Below are positions 36,063-45,325 of a stretch of 64,000 nt of DNA, in pieces. Position 1 is the stretch's first letter. Each line of letters begins with the position of its first letter. Source of the stretch: Paraburkholderia sprentiae WSM5005. Its GTDB lineage: Bacteria > Pseudomonadota > Gammaproteobacteria > Burkholderiales > Burkholderiaceae. The notes beneath the pieces are model-generated. The model did no database searches. It was not told where the DNA came from and was given only the letters and a program-made list of their open reading frames with translations. The DNA lies in assembly GCF_001865575.2 (NCBI RefSeq), contig NZ_CP017561.2:1736001-1800000 (forward strand), read 5' to 3'. A program made the translations under genes and the position numbers.

Positions 36063-36584
36063 TCAGACCAGATCAGCAGCATCTGGTTTGAAAATTTTGG
36101 ACAACTTCTTCCAGTCGCTGATGCGGCCAATCGTCGTCTTGAACGTCATCATCGGCAGGTAGTAGCGGATATACCAGACCAACAGCACCAGGTTGATGTA
36201 GAGACACCCGACGCCCATGTACGGCGTGAACATCTTATCGAAACGATGGTTCAGGATGATTGCGTTGTACCAGACCACAAACGACACCGGCAACAGTACC
36301 AGTAGGCCGATCGGCACGAAGAGGCCAAGCACGAGAGACAGGCCGCCCAAGATCTCGAGCGTCTTCACGATGTGGAAGAAGTGCGTGTGAACCATCGTGA
36401 CAAGCAATTCATTCGACGCATGGAGCGTGCCGAACGGCTGCGGAAAGATTGGTCCCATCCCGAGTACGGTGCGCCAATAGCTGGTGCCGCTCACCACCAT
36501 CCAACCGCCGAGATACAGGCGACAGAAGGTCAGAATAATTTTGCCGACGAGTTGAGCCGTCGTCCTGCGATCATCGTTAGACAT
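36063..36584 (-). CDS. DoxX-like membrane protein
   Basis: 173 residues from the ATG at 36584 (MSNDDRRTTAQLVGKIIL). Four hydrophobic segments, with LILTFCRLYLGGWMVVSGTSYW at the start and TLEILGGLSLVLGLFVPIGLL in the middle, fit the DoxX/MauE four-helix superfamily. Known members pass electrons between thiosulphate or quinone and partner proteins, but most have no known role. It follows the SnoaL-like gene by 31 bases in one operon. The C-terminus (GRISDWKKLSKIFKPD) is shared with the decayed copy at 44536. Confidence 0.75.
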   Translation of the reverse strand: MSNDDRRTTAQLVGKIILTFCRLYLGGWMVVSGTSYWRTVLGMGPIFPQPFGTLHASNELLVTMVHTHFFHIVKTLEILGGLSLVLGLFVPIGLLVLLPVSFVVWYNAIILNHRFDKMFTPYMGVGCLYINLVLLVWYIRYYLPMMTFKTTIGRISDWKKLSKIFKPDAADLV

Positions 36585-36615
36585 ATATGCTTTCACCGTT
36601 TTGTTTGCGACCCGC

Positions 36616-37146
36616 TTATTTGGAGGCCTGCTTTTGCGCGGCAACCTCAGTGTTCGCCGCCTGTTCTTGCACCGGAGCCGTGAGACGATCACGTCGAATG
36701 ATCCAGCCCGACCCGTCGAGCTGGAATACATCAACGACGTCTTGCGCGGCCTGACCGCGCGCGGCGCCAATCGTGTGGTAGACAGCGACGTCAAAGCCTT
36801 CAACGATAACCTTCTTCACGTGATCGGGGATCGGCTCGCCATCCCGGTGATCGACGGTCTGGGGCGCGGTATCGATCGCTTTAGCCGAGAAGTATTCCTT
36901 GTAGGCCTCGCTCCCATGGCCCTGCGCGTAGGCCATGTCCATAAATTCGTGAACGACCTCATGGGGAAGTTTGCCGGTGCCTGCGTGCCACTTCCAACGT
37001 GGATCCGAATGGAGATCGTGCGCAATCCAGCCGACGAAAATGAATCCGACAAGCATTGCTGCTACGCGTCCCGTCCAACTATCGAGCCATCCATCTGCTT
37101 GCGCGATGAACTCGGGCGACGAAAGACCACCCTGAATGTTTGACAT
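36616..37146 (-). CDS. Membrane-anchored SnoaL/NTF2-like protein
   Basis: 176 residues from the ATG at 37146, preceded by a GGAGA site. One membrane segment at about residues 28-46 (VAAMLVGFIFVGWIAHDL) is followed by a soluble domain with HSDPRWKWHAGTGKLPHEVV and VFQLDGSGWIIRRDRLTA, a layout that resembles nuclear-transport-factor-2-like domains. The tail is Gln/Ala-rich. It is co-transcribed with the DoxX-like gene and divergent from the porin at 37522. Function unknown. Confidence 0.6.
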   Translation of the reverse strand: MSNIQGGLSSPEFIAQADGWLDSWTGRVAAMLVGFIFVGWIAHDLHSDPRWKWHAGTGKLPHEVVHEFMDMAYAQGHGSEAYKEYFSAKAIDTAPQTVDHRDGEPIPDHVKKVIVEGFDVAVYHTIGAARGQAAQDVVDVFQLDGSGWIIRRDRLTAPVQEQAANTEVAAQKQASK

Positions 37147-37521
37147 CGTTTCTCCTTGGCACATTGCAATAGTAACCTTGGGCCCGCTGCCCCGGTCCGC
37201 GTTTTGTATTCAATTTAGCATATCGAATGCTATAGGCAAGCAGGACGCCTTGTAAACGTGGGGAAAACCCCATTTTGACTTACGACCCTAAAAAATGGTC
37301 CCTATTTGCACATTACTTTGGAACGCTAAGTAATAAATTCATGCCGAATGGATCTCGCGGCTGTCATCTAGTGGATACCCTTAAGCAAGATTTTTGTGTT
37401 TTTCCACACAACTTATGCAACAAAGAATATCATTTTGAATTCGTACACCCCACGTCTCGGCGTGTCACGGTGGGTCGGCAGCCCGCCCTACGACCAATAT
37501 CAATTTTTGGAGGCTTTTCCA
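37147..37521. promoter_or_regulatory. Divergent control region between SnoaL-like and porin genes
   Basis: 375 AT-rich bases with no gene. It holds an 18-base sequence ttttgtattcaatttagc (37202-37219) that occurs again unchanged at 44928, overlapping a perfect inverted repeat tagcat-atcga-atgcta (37216-37232), and a GGGGAAAACCCC element (37260-37271) also present in similar form at 44985-44995. These should be promoter and operator elements for one or both directions. Confidence 0.6.
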
Positions 37522-38634
37522 GTGCGTAAACTTATTACCTGCGGCGCAATTGCCGCAGCAGCATTCGCGCCGATGATGGCTCAAGCGCAGCAGAGCAGTG
37601 TCACACTGTATGGCGTGGCCGATGTGTTCATGGGTTATTTTGCCAACTCCAATGGGCAGCACGTCATCAGCATGAACAGCGGTGGTGCAGGTGGTTCGCG
37701 CTGGGGCTTGAGGGGCCAGGAAGATCTCGGTAACGGTCTATCGGCAATCTTCACCCTCGAAAGTGGCTTCAATATCAACAACGGCACCTCAGGCCAAAGC
37801 GGCCGTCTGTTTGGTCGTCGTGCGTTTGTCGGCCTGCATAGCGCACAGTACGGCGAGTTGATCGCCGGTCGCCTCCAGACGATGGGTTACGATTGGGGTG
37901 GCACGTTCGATCCGATGCTGCTCGCACCGGGATCCCCGCTGGGTTCGATCGGCGGTGAGAATCCGCGTCCGTGGCTGTTCAACATGCTGCAAGACCCGGC
38001 ACGGTCGGACAATTCGATTCAGTACACGAGCCCGACATTTCGCGGCTTGACCGGCACGCTAACCTATTCTTGGGGTGATCCGTCCGATCCACTGACGGCT
38101 CAAGCCTACCAGCGGCACTTCGAACTCGCGACGCTGCGGTATGAAAACGGCCCCCTGATCACGGAATACGGTTTCGGCCATAGCCTTCAGAACCAAGCTG
38201 CCGTGGCTCGCAATACGTACGAAAATGTCCTTGGCATCCGCTACAACCTGAATTTCATGGAATTGTATGCCTCGGGCCAAATCCGTACCAACGATCCAGG
38301 CTTCGTTGACAAGGGGTGGCAGGTTGGCTTCACGGTCCCGACCAGCCCTTTCGGCACGGTCCGCGTCTCCTATGGCGAGCTGAGCGACCAGAATCTCACT
38401 GCGAGCGGCAAACAAATCACGACGCCGGTTAAAGCCGGAGACTGGTTTATCCGTTCCGCTGCTATCGGCTACACCTACTCGTTTTCGAAATCCACTATGT
38501 TCTATGGCTTCGTCAAGAAGCTCTGGAATAGCGGTATCGCAAGTCAGTCGATTTACCCCCCGGGGGGCTTGGCTACGACCGGTCAGCACTCGAATGTGAC
38601 AGCTATCGGTCTGGGCATGTCGACGCGCTTCTGA
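37522..38634 (+). CDS. Gram-negative trimeric porin
   Basis: 370 residues from a GTG start at 37522 with a TTGGAGG site 12 bases before it. The signal peptide (VRKLITCGAIAAAAFAPMMAQA) precedes QQSSVTLYGVADVFMGY. Burkholderiales porin motifs GGSRWGLRGQEDLGNGLSAI and FGRRAFVGLHSAQYGELIAG are present, and the chain ends in Phe (GLGMSTRF). It is divergent from the DoxX-SnoaL operon, with a shared control region. Specific substrate unknown. Confidence 0.9.
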   Translation: MRKLITCGAIAAAAFAPMMAQAQQSSVTLYGVADVFMGYFANSNGQHVISMNSGGAGGSRWGLRGQEDLGNGLSAIFTLESGFNINNGTSGQSGRLFGRRAFVGLHSAQYGELIAGRLQTMGYDWGGTFDPMLLAPGSPLGSIGGENPRPWLFNMLQDPARSDNSIQYTSPTFRGLTGTLTYSWGDPSDPLTAQAYQRHFELATLRYENGPLITEYGFGHSLQNQAAVARNTYENVLGIRYNLNFMELYASGQIRTNDPGFVDKGWQVGFTVPTSPFGTVRVSYGELSDQNLTASGKQITTPVKAGDWFIRSAAIGYTYSFSKSTMFYGFVKKLWNSGIASQSIYPPGGLATTGQHSNVTAIGLGMSTRF

Positions 38635-38699
38635 GCGTAGTTGCTGTTGCAATTGAAAACCCGCCGAGCGAACTGACCCCACGAAGTCGGACAGTTAAA

Positions 38700-39585
38700 A
38701 TCTGGCGGGCCATCAAGGCCTGAGTCCTTTTCTGAATAGGATCAGGCCATTAATTTTTCCTGACGCGTTCGTGGTTGTTGTAGTGGATGCATCTATCCAG
38801 CGCGCGTGCAATTGACCGGCGCGCGCAAAGCGCTCGAGCCCGGCGGATTCAGACTGAGCGCGCCGAAGAGGCTTTCCATGGCCGCGTTATCGAGGCGATT
38901 GCCCTTGCGGGACATGCTTTGCACGTGGCTGCGGCGCTCCTGCAGTTGACGATAGGCTGACGCGCAGCGGTGTCAGCACTGGTCTGAACGCTGCAGTGGC
39001 CACTCCTTGCGTGGCAGTGAGGTCTGTGCCTTCTTCAACATCCGCTGGCCAGTTCGTAGGTGAGTCGCTGATCCATCCGGAAGCAACGATTTCTCCGTTG
39101 TATGAATCCATCACCGGCGACAGGTAGAAGCTTTGGCCCGTCGACTTTGAAGCCGGCTACATCGGAACCCACTTCTGGACGGGCCACCGGCGCGGTACTT
39201 GATCAACTGTCCGGCCTTCCGGATTGCCTCCATGACATGCACATCGCCGTAACGCGCCCGCGATGATCGTAGACGTTCCGGAACTCGACTCTGAGGTCCG
39301 CGTACCGGACACTCATCCTCGGAGTAGCGTCTCTGAAAAGGCTCGATGCGCTGCTGCAGGCAAAGCACCGACGGCCTAAACCGGGCATCGTGGCCAATGA
39401 TCTTAGTGCAGTCGCCGGCCAGGCGATGTTCCCGGTAGCTCGCCCCCGGGTCGGATCGCCCTGCCACCCATGCCATAACGCGCGGCCGACGTTCGTGTGC
39501 TCGCGCCCGGCTCCAGATACCACCGAACTATCTGCCGCCGAAACTGCTCTTTGTACTTTGCGTCCAAAGGTCGGATCAATATCCA
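38700..39585 (-). pseudogene. IS3-family element remnant (OrfA and OrfB pieces)
   Basis: Minus-strand pieces of both proteins can be read in different frames. The OrfA start is like KYKEQFRRQIVRWYLEPGAS (near 39560). An OrfB fragment FYLSPVMDSYNGEIVASG lies near 39150, and a C-terminal IHYNNHERVRK near 38790. Frameshifts and missing catalytic blocks show the element is dead. It follows the porin gene directly. Confidence 0.65.
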
Positions 39586-39638
39586 ACTATCGGGGCGCGG
39601 CACACACGAGCGGTCTTTCCAGTCGAGGATCGCCGCGG

Positions 39639-39902
39639 TCAATGGCGCGCGCCACCCGCAGGAGTGGCAGTCTCTGCACGCCGTTCTGCAACGATGGCGC
39701 CTGCGCGTAACGCGCTTTCAGGGTAGTGGGACCAATCGTCGGACTGATCGTAGCCCGCCCGCTGCCATTCGATCACCTCGGCGCGCACCTGGACGCGTGT
39801 CAGCGGCGCTGTGGAATCGTATGGTTGGGCGAGCGCCGCAACCGACGCAAAGCAGCACGCTGCGGCAAGGGCGCCGAGCGTAATACGCGGAAGAGAGGTC
39901 AT
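39639..39902 (-). CDS. DUF4148-like small exported protein
   Basis: 87 residues from the ATG at 39902. A signal peptide (ITLGALAAACCFASVAALAQ) is followed by TRVQVRAEVIEWQRAGYDQS, the N-terminal motif of the DUF4148 family that is abundant in Burkholderia. The frame runs upstream to 40193 but that part has no coding character. It sits between two transposon remnants and has GC-rich codons. Periplasmic, function unknown. Confidence 0.7.
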   Translation of the reverse strand: MTSLPRITLGALAAACCFASVAALAQPYDSTAPLTRVQVRAEVIEWQRAGYDQSDDWSHYPESALRAGAIVAERRAETATPAGGARH

Positions 39903-40469
39903 GGCAAGGCCTTTTTTATCGGGGATATCCCTGAGAGTATAGGCGCTGTCTTGACAAAAAAAAGGCAGATCGAAACGACATTGCTTCTGCCTGATGTGTA
40001 CCGGCGAGACCCTCGAAATGTGGCTACAGCAAGCGGCGCGCCGACGTGGTGCCCTACTTTCTGCGCCGCCGAAGCAAGCTTCGACAGACCGCCGGCTTCG
40101 CCGCAGTCCTGCGTCCAGGCGCGAATTTGGACCTCGCGGCCATGGCCGGCCCGAGGCGTTTGATGGATCGCCTAGCATCGAGCCACGCCGCAATTGTCAA
40201 AGGAATACGCGGCGCACTCTTCTGGCTGCCGTCCATCACAAAGGGACGTGAAGGGCGGGAAGCCCGCGTCGCGTCTTCAATGCGGCGGCTTGGACGTCGG
40301 GCACCGTCGTCGCTTCTTCACGACGTGCGACGTTATTGAAAACGTCGGGACGCTTGAAATCTGCTTCGCCAGTTTCGCATTCCGGCAATACTGCTTCTCG
40401 ATGACCGTCAGCGAGATGATCGGCACCGTTCATCCCCCTGCAATTCGGAAAGGCGAACGAGGTCAAACT
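39903..40469. other. Unassigned stretch between transposon remnants
   Basis: About 570 bases with several overlapping open frames on both strands and no recognisable protein. It is bounded by the DUF4148-like gene and an IS30-like fragment and is probably decayed mobile DNA. Confidence 0.35.
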
Positions 40470-40629
40470 GAGTCCGTGAAAACAGATCTTCTGCTTTCGC
40501 TTTTGTAATTTCTCTTGCGATTTGCTTCCAGAGACGCCGTTCGATCTCACGCCGACGCGCCGGTGCACCTGACCAGCGCATCGCCCCTCGCCGGGTCAGC
40601 TTATGCATCCATCCCGCTGGTCGCCCCAT
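40470..40629 (-). pseudogene. IS30-like transposase N-terminal fragment
   Basis: The minus-strand frame from 40629 reads MGRPAGWMHKLTRRGAMRWS, then ARRREIERRLWKQIARE, which I recall as the start of an IS30-type transposase. The similarity fades after about 50 residues and the helix-turn-helix and DDE regions are missing. Confidence 0.45.
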
Positions 40630-40681
40630 AAACACCAACATGCAAAGATTGCGACGACCGGTTGAATCCGCCTTTCCTTTC

Positions 40682-40970
40682 CTACTCTACCGCTCTCAGG
40701 GCGCGTTCAGCGGCATGGTTGTCGATCTCGACTATCCCCTCGTCGACGTACATTGTAAGCGGGGGCCACTGGTTGAGCGCGTAGTTGATGGCTTTGTCGG
40801 TATCGGCTTTCTGCGACATATGACTCAATGTCGAGCGCAGCCAGGTCTCGAGGACGTCGAGTAGCGGACGCGCCTGCTCCTGACAGACACGTCTTCGCAC
40901 GTCCGTGGCTTGCCGCGGATGCGGGCTCAATTGCATACAGCTCGCCTCCGATGTAGCGCGCCCAGCCCTT
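40682..40970 (-). pseudogene. IS66-family transposase fragment
   Basis: The minus strand encodes the C-terminal part of an IS66 TnpC: RRRVCQEQARPLLDVLETWL, KAINYALNQWPPLTMYVDEG and VEIDNHAAERALRAVE, in which E and D positions of the catalytic end are visible. A frameshift near 40930 separates it from the preceding block WARYIGGELYAIE. The rest is absent. Confidence 0.75.
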
Positions 40971-41214
40971 CGGTATTCCGCCTCCTTGCACCATCCGGTT
41001 CTCCGGGCTCACTTCAGTGCCTGGGCTTTTCTCTTAACGGTTAGGCCCGACGGTATCGTCCGCAAAGTCTAGTCGACAAGCAGATCGGGCCGAATGTGAA
41101 GCGTGCGAAGCGCACATCACGATCGTGGCCATCATAATGGCTAGCTAAACTCCGCCCGAAATTGTCGCTGACTGCGGGTGCGCATCCGGCGCTCATCGTT
41201 TTAACCGAGATCAC

Positions 41215-42651
41215 TTACCGCAGCTCGGCACCTTCATCGTTCGGAAGACGGAGGAACGCAGGCATTGACAGACAACTCAACGCCCCGACGATAAAGAACA
41301 TCATCGGAAAATCGCTCATCGTCAAATGCTCCGCACTATGTCCGTGAGCCCGCGCACTAAACGTCAGGCAGGAAGCGCATAGTGCGACACCGATACTCAT
41401 CGACGTCTGCTGCATCATAGTTGAAAGTGCAGTTGCTTTGCTCATGATGGCCTTCGGAACGCCGGAATATCCGACCGTATTCATCGTGATCATTCCAAGC
41501 GAATTGAAGATGCCAGCCGCGAAGAGCACCGCGCATATGAAATAGATCGACGTTCCGGGCGAGAACAAACCATAAGCAGCAAATGCGGCACCTGACAGTA
41601 CCGTCGCTGCAATCATAAGAGGTTTGAATCCGAATCTATTAATCGCCCGTCGCATAATTGGCCGAATTCCAAAGGCTCCAACCGAAAGCCAGGCACTCGT
41701 CAATCCGGCCTGAATAGGCGTGAATCCCAAGCCGATTTGCAAAAGCAGCGGAACGAAAATCGGAGACGATCCAACCGCTATTCTTAATGGCATACCGCCG
41801 ATATTTGTGATACTGAATGCTTTATATCGGAACAGGCTGGGCGGAATGATCACGTCAGCACGATCTCGACTATAGATCCAATAGGCGATTGATGCCACGA
41901 TACCAATACTTGTAACAAAAATTGTAGCGCTCAGAGAAACAAAATTGTGCCCGATAGTTTCCAGGCCGCAGACCACTCCAGAAAGTCCGATCGCCATCAA
42001 AACAAAGCCGGTGACATCAAACGGTTCGCTTTTTTCTGACCGCGAATCCGGCACAAACTTTAGTGACAACAAGATCCCCAGTACGCCGAAAGGGATGTTG
42101 AGCAGGAATATCCAGCGCCATGACGCCAGCGTGACGATGAAGCCTCCGAGGAGCGGTCCCAAGACACGACCGATGGTCCCAGGCACAGTAAACCAGACCA
42201 TCGCCATTACCAAATGTGCAGGCGGAATGCTGCGCAAGAGAATCAACCGGCCGACCGGCACCATCATTGCGCCGCCAAGGCCCTGCAATACCCGGAACAG
42301 AACTATTTGAGTGATAGAAGTTGCGGCTCCGCACAGTGCCGACGCCACCGAGAATATCGCAACTGCCGAACAGAAAACACGGCGGGTACCGAAGCGATCC
42401 GTGAGCCAACCGCTCGCGGGCAGAAACAGCGCCAAACTTAAAAGATACGCGGTGATGGCGAAGTTGAGGTGCAGTATCTCGACGTTCAACGACGTAGCAA
42501 TCGATTGAAGTGCCGTGCCCAATATCGACGTATCGATTGCCTGCAAAAACATCGGCACAGCGACGATCATAGGAATCAGTCGCGTCTGCCGAGGGGGCGA
42601 TGCCGCTTTGGCGTCCTGCTTTGCCCCGAGGATTATATTTTCGTCATTCAC
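41215..42651 (-). CDS. MFS transporter, DHA2 (14-helix) type
   Basis: 478 residues. The start RLIPMIVAVPMFLQAIDTSI, then LGTALQSIATSLNVEILHLN, with the loop motif GWLTDRFGTRRVF and 13-14 hydrophobic segments, is typical of the EmrB/HsrA group of proton-driven exporters. It follows the DctP-like gene by 8 bases on the same strand, so it ends the operon DoxX - small membrane protein - DctP - MFS. Substrate unknown. A fragment of a similar gene lies at 35815. Confidence 0.88.
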   Translation of the reverse strand: MNDENIILGAKQDAKAASPPRQTRLIPMIVAVPMFLQAIDTSILGTALQSIATSLNVEILHLNFAITAYLLSLALFLPASGWLTDRFGTRRVFCSAVAIFSVASALCGAATSITQIVLFRVLQGLGGAMMVPVGRLILLRSIPPAHLVMAMVWFTVPGTIGRVLGPLLGGFIVTLASWRWIFLLNIPFGVLGILLSLKFVPDSRSEKSEPFDVTGFVLMAIGLSGVVCGLETIGHNFVSLSATIFVTSIGIVASIAYWIYSRDRADVIIPPSLFRYKAFSITNIGGMPLRIAVGSSPIFVPLLLQIGLGFTPIQAGLTSAWLSVGAFGIRPIMRRAINRFGFKPLMIAATVLSGAAFAAYGLFSPGTSIYFICAVLFAAGIFNSLGMITMNTVGYSGVPKAIMSKATALSTMMQQTSMSIGVALCASCLTFSARAHGHSAEHLTMSDFPMMFFIVGALSCLSMPAFLRLPNDEGAELR

Positions 42652-42659
42652 CGAATTAT

Positions 42660-43721
42660 CTAACGCTTTGCTACCTGACGCCGGTAGGTATTGAGAATTA
42701 TGGGATCATAGTTCCGGAAGAATTGCTCTCTGACGGGCTCCGTCATGGATTCCATCCTTGCAATTTCCTTTGGCGAGAGGCTCTGAACGATCATTCCATG
42801 ATGTGCAAGTGTGGCTCTATCTGCCTCGGCCTGTTCTCGAACCAGGTCGCGTTCATAGCGCCCTGCTTCCACCGCTGCGAGTTGCAGAACATTCCGGTCC
42901 CCAACCGACAACTTTTGCCATATTGCGGAGTTAGCAACGACTGCAATCGCGCTATAGGAATGATTCGTCACCGTCACGCTCGACTGAACGTCATACAGAT
43001 GCCCAACCAGGATTTGGGAGTAAAAGTTGTCTTCCGCCTCCACTCGTCCCGACTTCAGAGCCGGATATAGATCGGGATACGGAAGACCAACGACCTTGGC
43101 ACCTAAGGCCTTGAACGTCTCCACAAACGCCGGTTCCGGAATCACACGAACCGGACGGTCAGTCAGATCATCAGCGTGTTTGAACGGCTGCCCCGACGTC
43201 GTGATCTGCCGGAATCCGTTTTCCCACCAAGCGAGACCCGTCAGTCCATGGCCCTGGAGACGCGACAGCAATTCCCGGCCAAAGGGGCCGTCCAGCAGTT
43301 CATGCGCCTGGCGATCGCTATTTACCACGAACGGAAGGTCCATGATTTCGAATTCGCGTTCGAGATGACGCAGCGCCGGCGTAACCAGCAGCATCATATC
43401 GGGAGCACCAGGTCCCGCCTTTTGCAACGCCTTGATCTGGTCTTCGGGCGATCCAGGAACCGTTGCTCGACTTACTGTCACTGCCAGGCGTCCGTTGGAC
43501 TCTTCGTTGACGAGTTCCGCGAACCGGATCATGCCGCGCACTGTCGGTTGATCCGAATTCAGGGGCGACCGATATTCCATGATCGTAAGCGTTTGCAGGG
43601 GCTGTGCACGTACCCATATCGGCTGTGCAGTCAAAAGCGCTCCGAGCAGCGCCCCGGTAATGTGATTGCAAATATGGTTCAGCGACCATATCGACTTGAA
43701 ACGTGTAAATCGCTTCGTCAT
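42660..43721 (-). CDS. TRAP-type substrate-binding protein (DctP family)
   Basis: 353 residues from the ATG at 43721, with an N-terminal signal region (ITGALLGALLTAQPIWVRAQ) and the DctP fold: ALRHLEREFEIMDLPFVVNS, LAWWENGFRQITTSGQPFKH, RVIPEPAFVETFKALGAKVV, the last with the conserved Arg that binds a carboxylate. Such proteins need DctQ and DctM membrane partners, and neither is present in the window. It lies between a tiny membrane protein gene and an MFS gene on one strand. It may work with a TRAP pair elsewhere or have been recruited to a new role. Confidence 0.88.
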   Translation of the reverse strand: MTKRFTRFKSIWSLNHICNHITGALLGALLTAQPIWVRAQPLQTLTIMEYRSPLNSDQPTVRGMIRFAELVNEESNGRLAVTVSRATVPGSPEDQIKALQKAGPGAPDMMLLVTPALRHLEREFEIMDLPFVVNSDRQAHELLDGPFGRELLSRLQGHGLTGLAWWENGFRQITTSGQPFKHADDLTDRPVRVIPEPAFVETFKALGAKVVGLPYPDLYPALKSGRVEAEDNFYSQILVGHLYDVQSSVTVTNHSYSAIAVVANSAIWQKLSVGDRNVLQLAAVEAGRYERDLVREQAEADRATLAHHGMIVQSLSPKEIARMESMTEPVREQFFRNYDPIILNTYRRQVAKR

Positions 43722-43787
43722 GTTTCCAGCGTCCTTCAAGACGGTGAAGTGAAGGTACGGTGCGCTGTGGACGGCGCGTCAATCTTT

Positions 43788-43964
43788 CTATCGCCTTGAT
43801 ACCGCGGCCCGGACCATCATCGCCAAAACAATGATCCCGGCGCCCAAAGGCGGACCATAATCATAAAGACGTAGATGACGGGCGAAGAAAACTGTCGAAG
43901 TGGAAATTACAATCAGCGTGACCGCCACTACAACCATAAAAACGACGACGAAATCCCTCTTCAC
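43788..43964 (-). CDS. 58-residue two-helix membrane protein (DoxX partner A)
   Basis: A short gene read directly from the sequence. It starts with GTG at 43964, inside the stop of the DoxX-like gene (GTGA overlap), and ends with TAG at 43788. The product has one hydrophobic segment FVVVFMVVVAVTLIVISTS, a short loop with ARHLRLYDYG, and a second segment GAGIIVLAMMV, with a basic tail. Two genes at 51990 and 52809 have the same size, topology and position directly after a DoxX-like gene. Function unknown. Confidence 0.6.
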   Translation of the reverse strand: MKRDFVVVFMVVVAVTLIVISTSTVFFARHLRLYDYGPPLGAGIIVLAMMVRAAVSRR

Positions 43965-44431
43965 GACTCACCCCTCGGCTCAAGTCCTTCGCGTTTCATC
44001 CCGTCCCAAAACCAAAACGGCTGCGCCTTTATGCGGCAAAAATTTGCATAGTATCCACCGTATGCCAGCAAAAGTGCGCCGTTCAGGAACAACTCCTGAA
44101 GGCCGGTGAACAATTCACGCGGATCAGGCGAGACGAAGAGATTCAGAAAGACGATCGTCGTACTGATACCCGCCATGACGATCAGCGCAAGCGGCACGCC
44201 TATATCGAGTAGCAGCGACGTACCGAGTATGACCTCAACGTACTTGATCATTTGATAGAACCCGACGTCCGCCATCGCACCGATATACGCACCAACTTTG
44301 CCGGCGTGGCTGAAATCCGGCACGTATCTAAAAATTACGTAATAAAGTCCTGACTCAAGATAGTGGAACGCGAAATACAACCTCCCCCACATGACTAGGT
44401 ACTTCCACGGTGATTCATGTGCCATCTTCAT
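43961..44431 (-). CDS. DoxX-like membrane protein with small-protein partner (A)
   Basis: 156 residues from the ATG at 44431, with AGGAAAG before it. It starts MKMAHESPWKYLVMWGRLYF and carries the family traits seen in the copies at 52190 and 53016: SPWKY start, YVP, a K..E pair in helix 2 (IKYVEVILGTSLLLDIGVPL), PRELF or PRQLF followed by LxExLxNGxLLLAYxGY, and a WDG near the end. Four hydrophobic segments. It overlaps the tiny membrane protein gene by 4 bases, so the two are translated together. Confidence 0.75.
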   Translation of the reverse strand: MKMAHESPWKYLVMWGRLYFAFHYLESGLYYVIFRYVPDFSHAGKVGAYIGAMADVGFYQMIKYVEVILGTSLLLDIGVPLALIVMAGISTTIVFLNLFVSPDPRELFTGLQELFLNGALLLAYGGYYANFCRIKAQPFWFWDGMKREGLEPRGES

Positions 44432-44535
44432 CGTACTTTCCTTTGATACAGATAAAAAGACTACGTCACCTATGCGAGGCAGCCAACCCTCACTTGGGGT
44501 AATCAGCTGCAATTTCGTATATCCGACTTACACAC

Positions 44536-44811
44536 TTACGCGACGTCCGGCCAGCAAATGCTCGACAACGCCTTCCAGTCGACGATACGGCCGATCACCG
44601 GCTTGAACATCACCATCAGGAAGCAGTACCTGGTGTGCCACACCATCATGTACAGGCACCTTTGCGGAAGCCCTCGTCCATGAACCCCGCCGAAGATTTC
44701 ATGCCGGAGCTTGCCTGTGTCCGCGTACCAGTGCCAATGCGGGCCGAAGTGGAACTCGTGAGCGATCTGCACGATGAACAAGACCCCAGAAGTGCAACGC
44801 CCCACATCCAT
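44536..44811 (-). pseudogene. Fused remnant of a SnoaL-DoxX pair
   Basis: One 91-codon frame carries an N-terminal part like the SnoaL-like protein (HFGPHWHWYADTGKLRHEIF against HSDPRWKWHAGTGKLPHEVV) and a C-terminal part like the DoxX-like protein (FKPVIGRIVDWKALSSICWP against FKTTIGRISDWKKLSKIFKP). A deletion has joined the two genes. It lies divergent from the porin at 45326, exactly as the intact pair lies relative to the porin at 37522. Confidence 0.7.
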
Positions 44812-45325
44812 GCAAACTGTCGAACCAGGCGCTTACTCGAGTCGCAGTGTGCTGCTCAAGCAGAGTTCCCGTGGCGAACCAAACATACTCCCCGCGGGCT
44901 CAACGACGAAAGAACCGCCCCGCCGGCTTTTGTATTCAATTTAGCCTATCTAAAGTATAGTATATCGTCGCGTCGCGCGGACGCAGGGAAAACCCGCATT
45001 CTGATTCCGACAGCTCATTCCGGGAGGCAGGCGCAGGTCTAGCGAAAGAATTCGCTCAAATTCCAATACTCATCGGGAATGTTAACCAGGTTAAACCTTG
45101 AGGGCCGGGCCGTGCGTGGATGGTATATCTTCTCGCCTGCGATATTACCGGCATAAAGAGCTAGCTATCGAGTGTGTCTGCGGTGATCAGAAGCAGGCTA
45201 CTTGCGGATTCGATGTGTTTTCGATGTGGTAGCGAACATGTTCGATCCCGCAAGCCGCGAAGTGTCGTTCTGCACTCCTGCCCTTCTGACAAGCGTCAAA
45301 ATTAAAACGATCAGGAGGCTATCTT
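44812..45325. promoter_or_regulatory. Control region of the third porin
   Basis: About 510 bases without a gene. It contains the same 18-base sequence as at 37202 (here 44928-44945) and a GGGAAAACCC element (44986-44995), at the same distance from each other as in the other copy. A strong AGGAGG site precedes the porin start. Confidence 0.6.
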
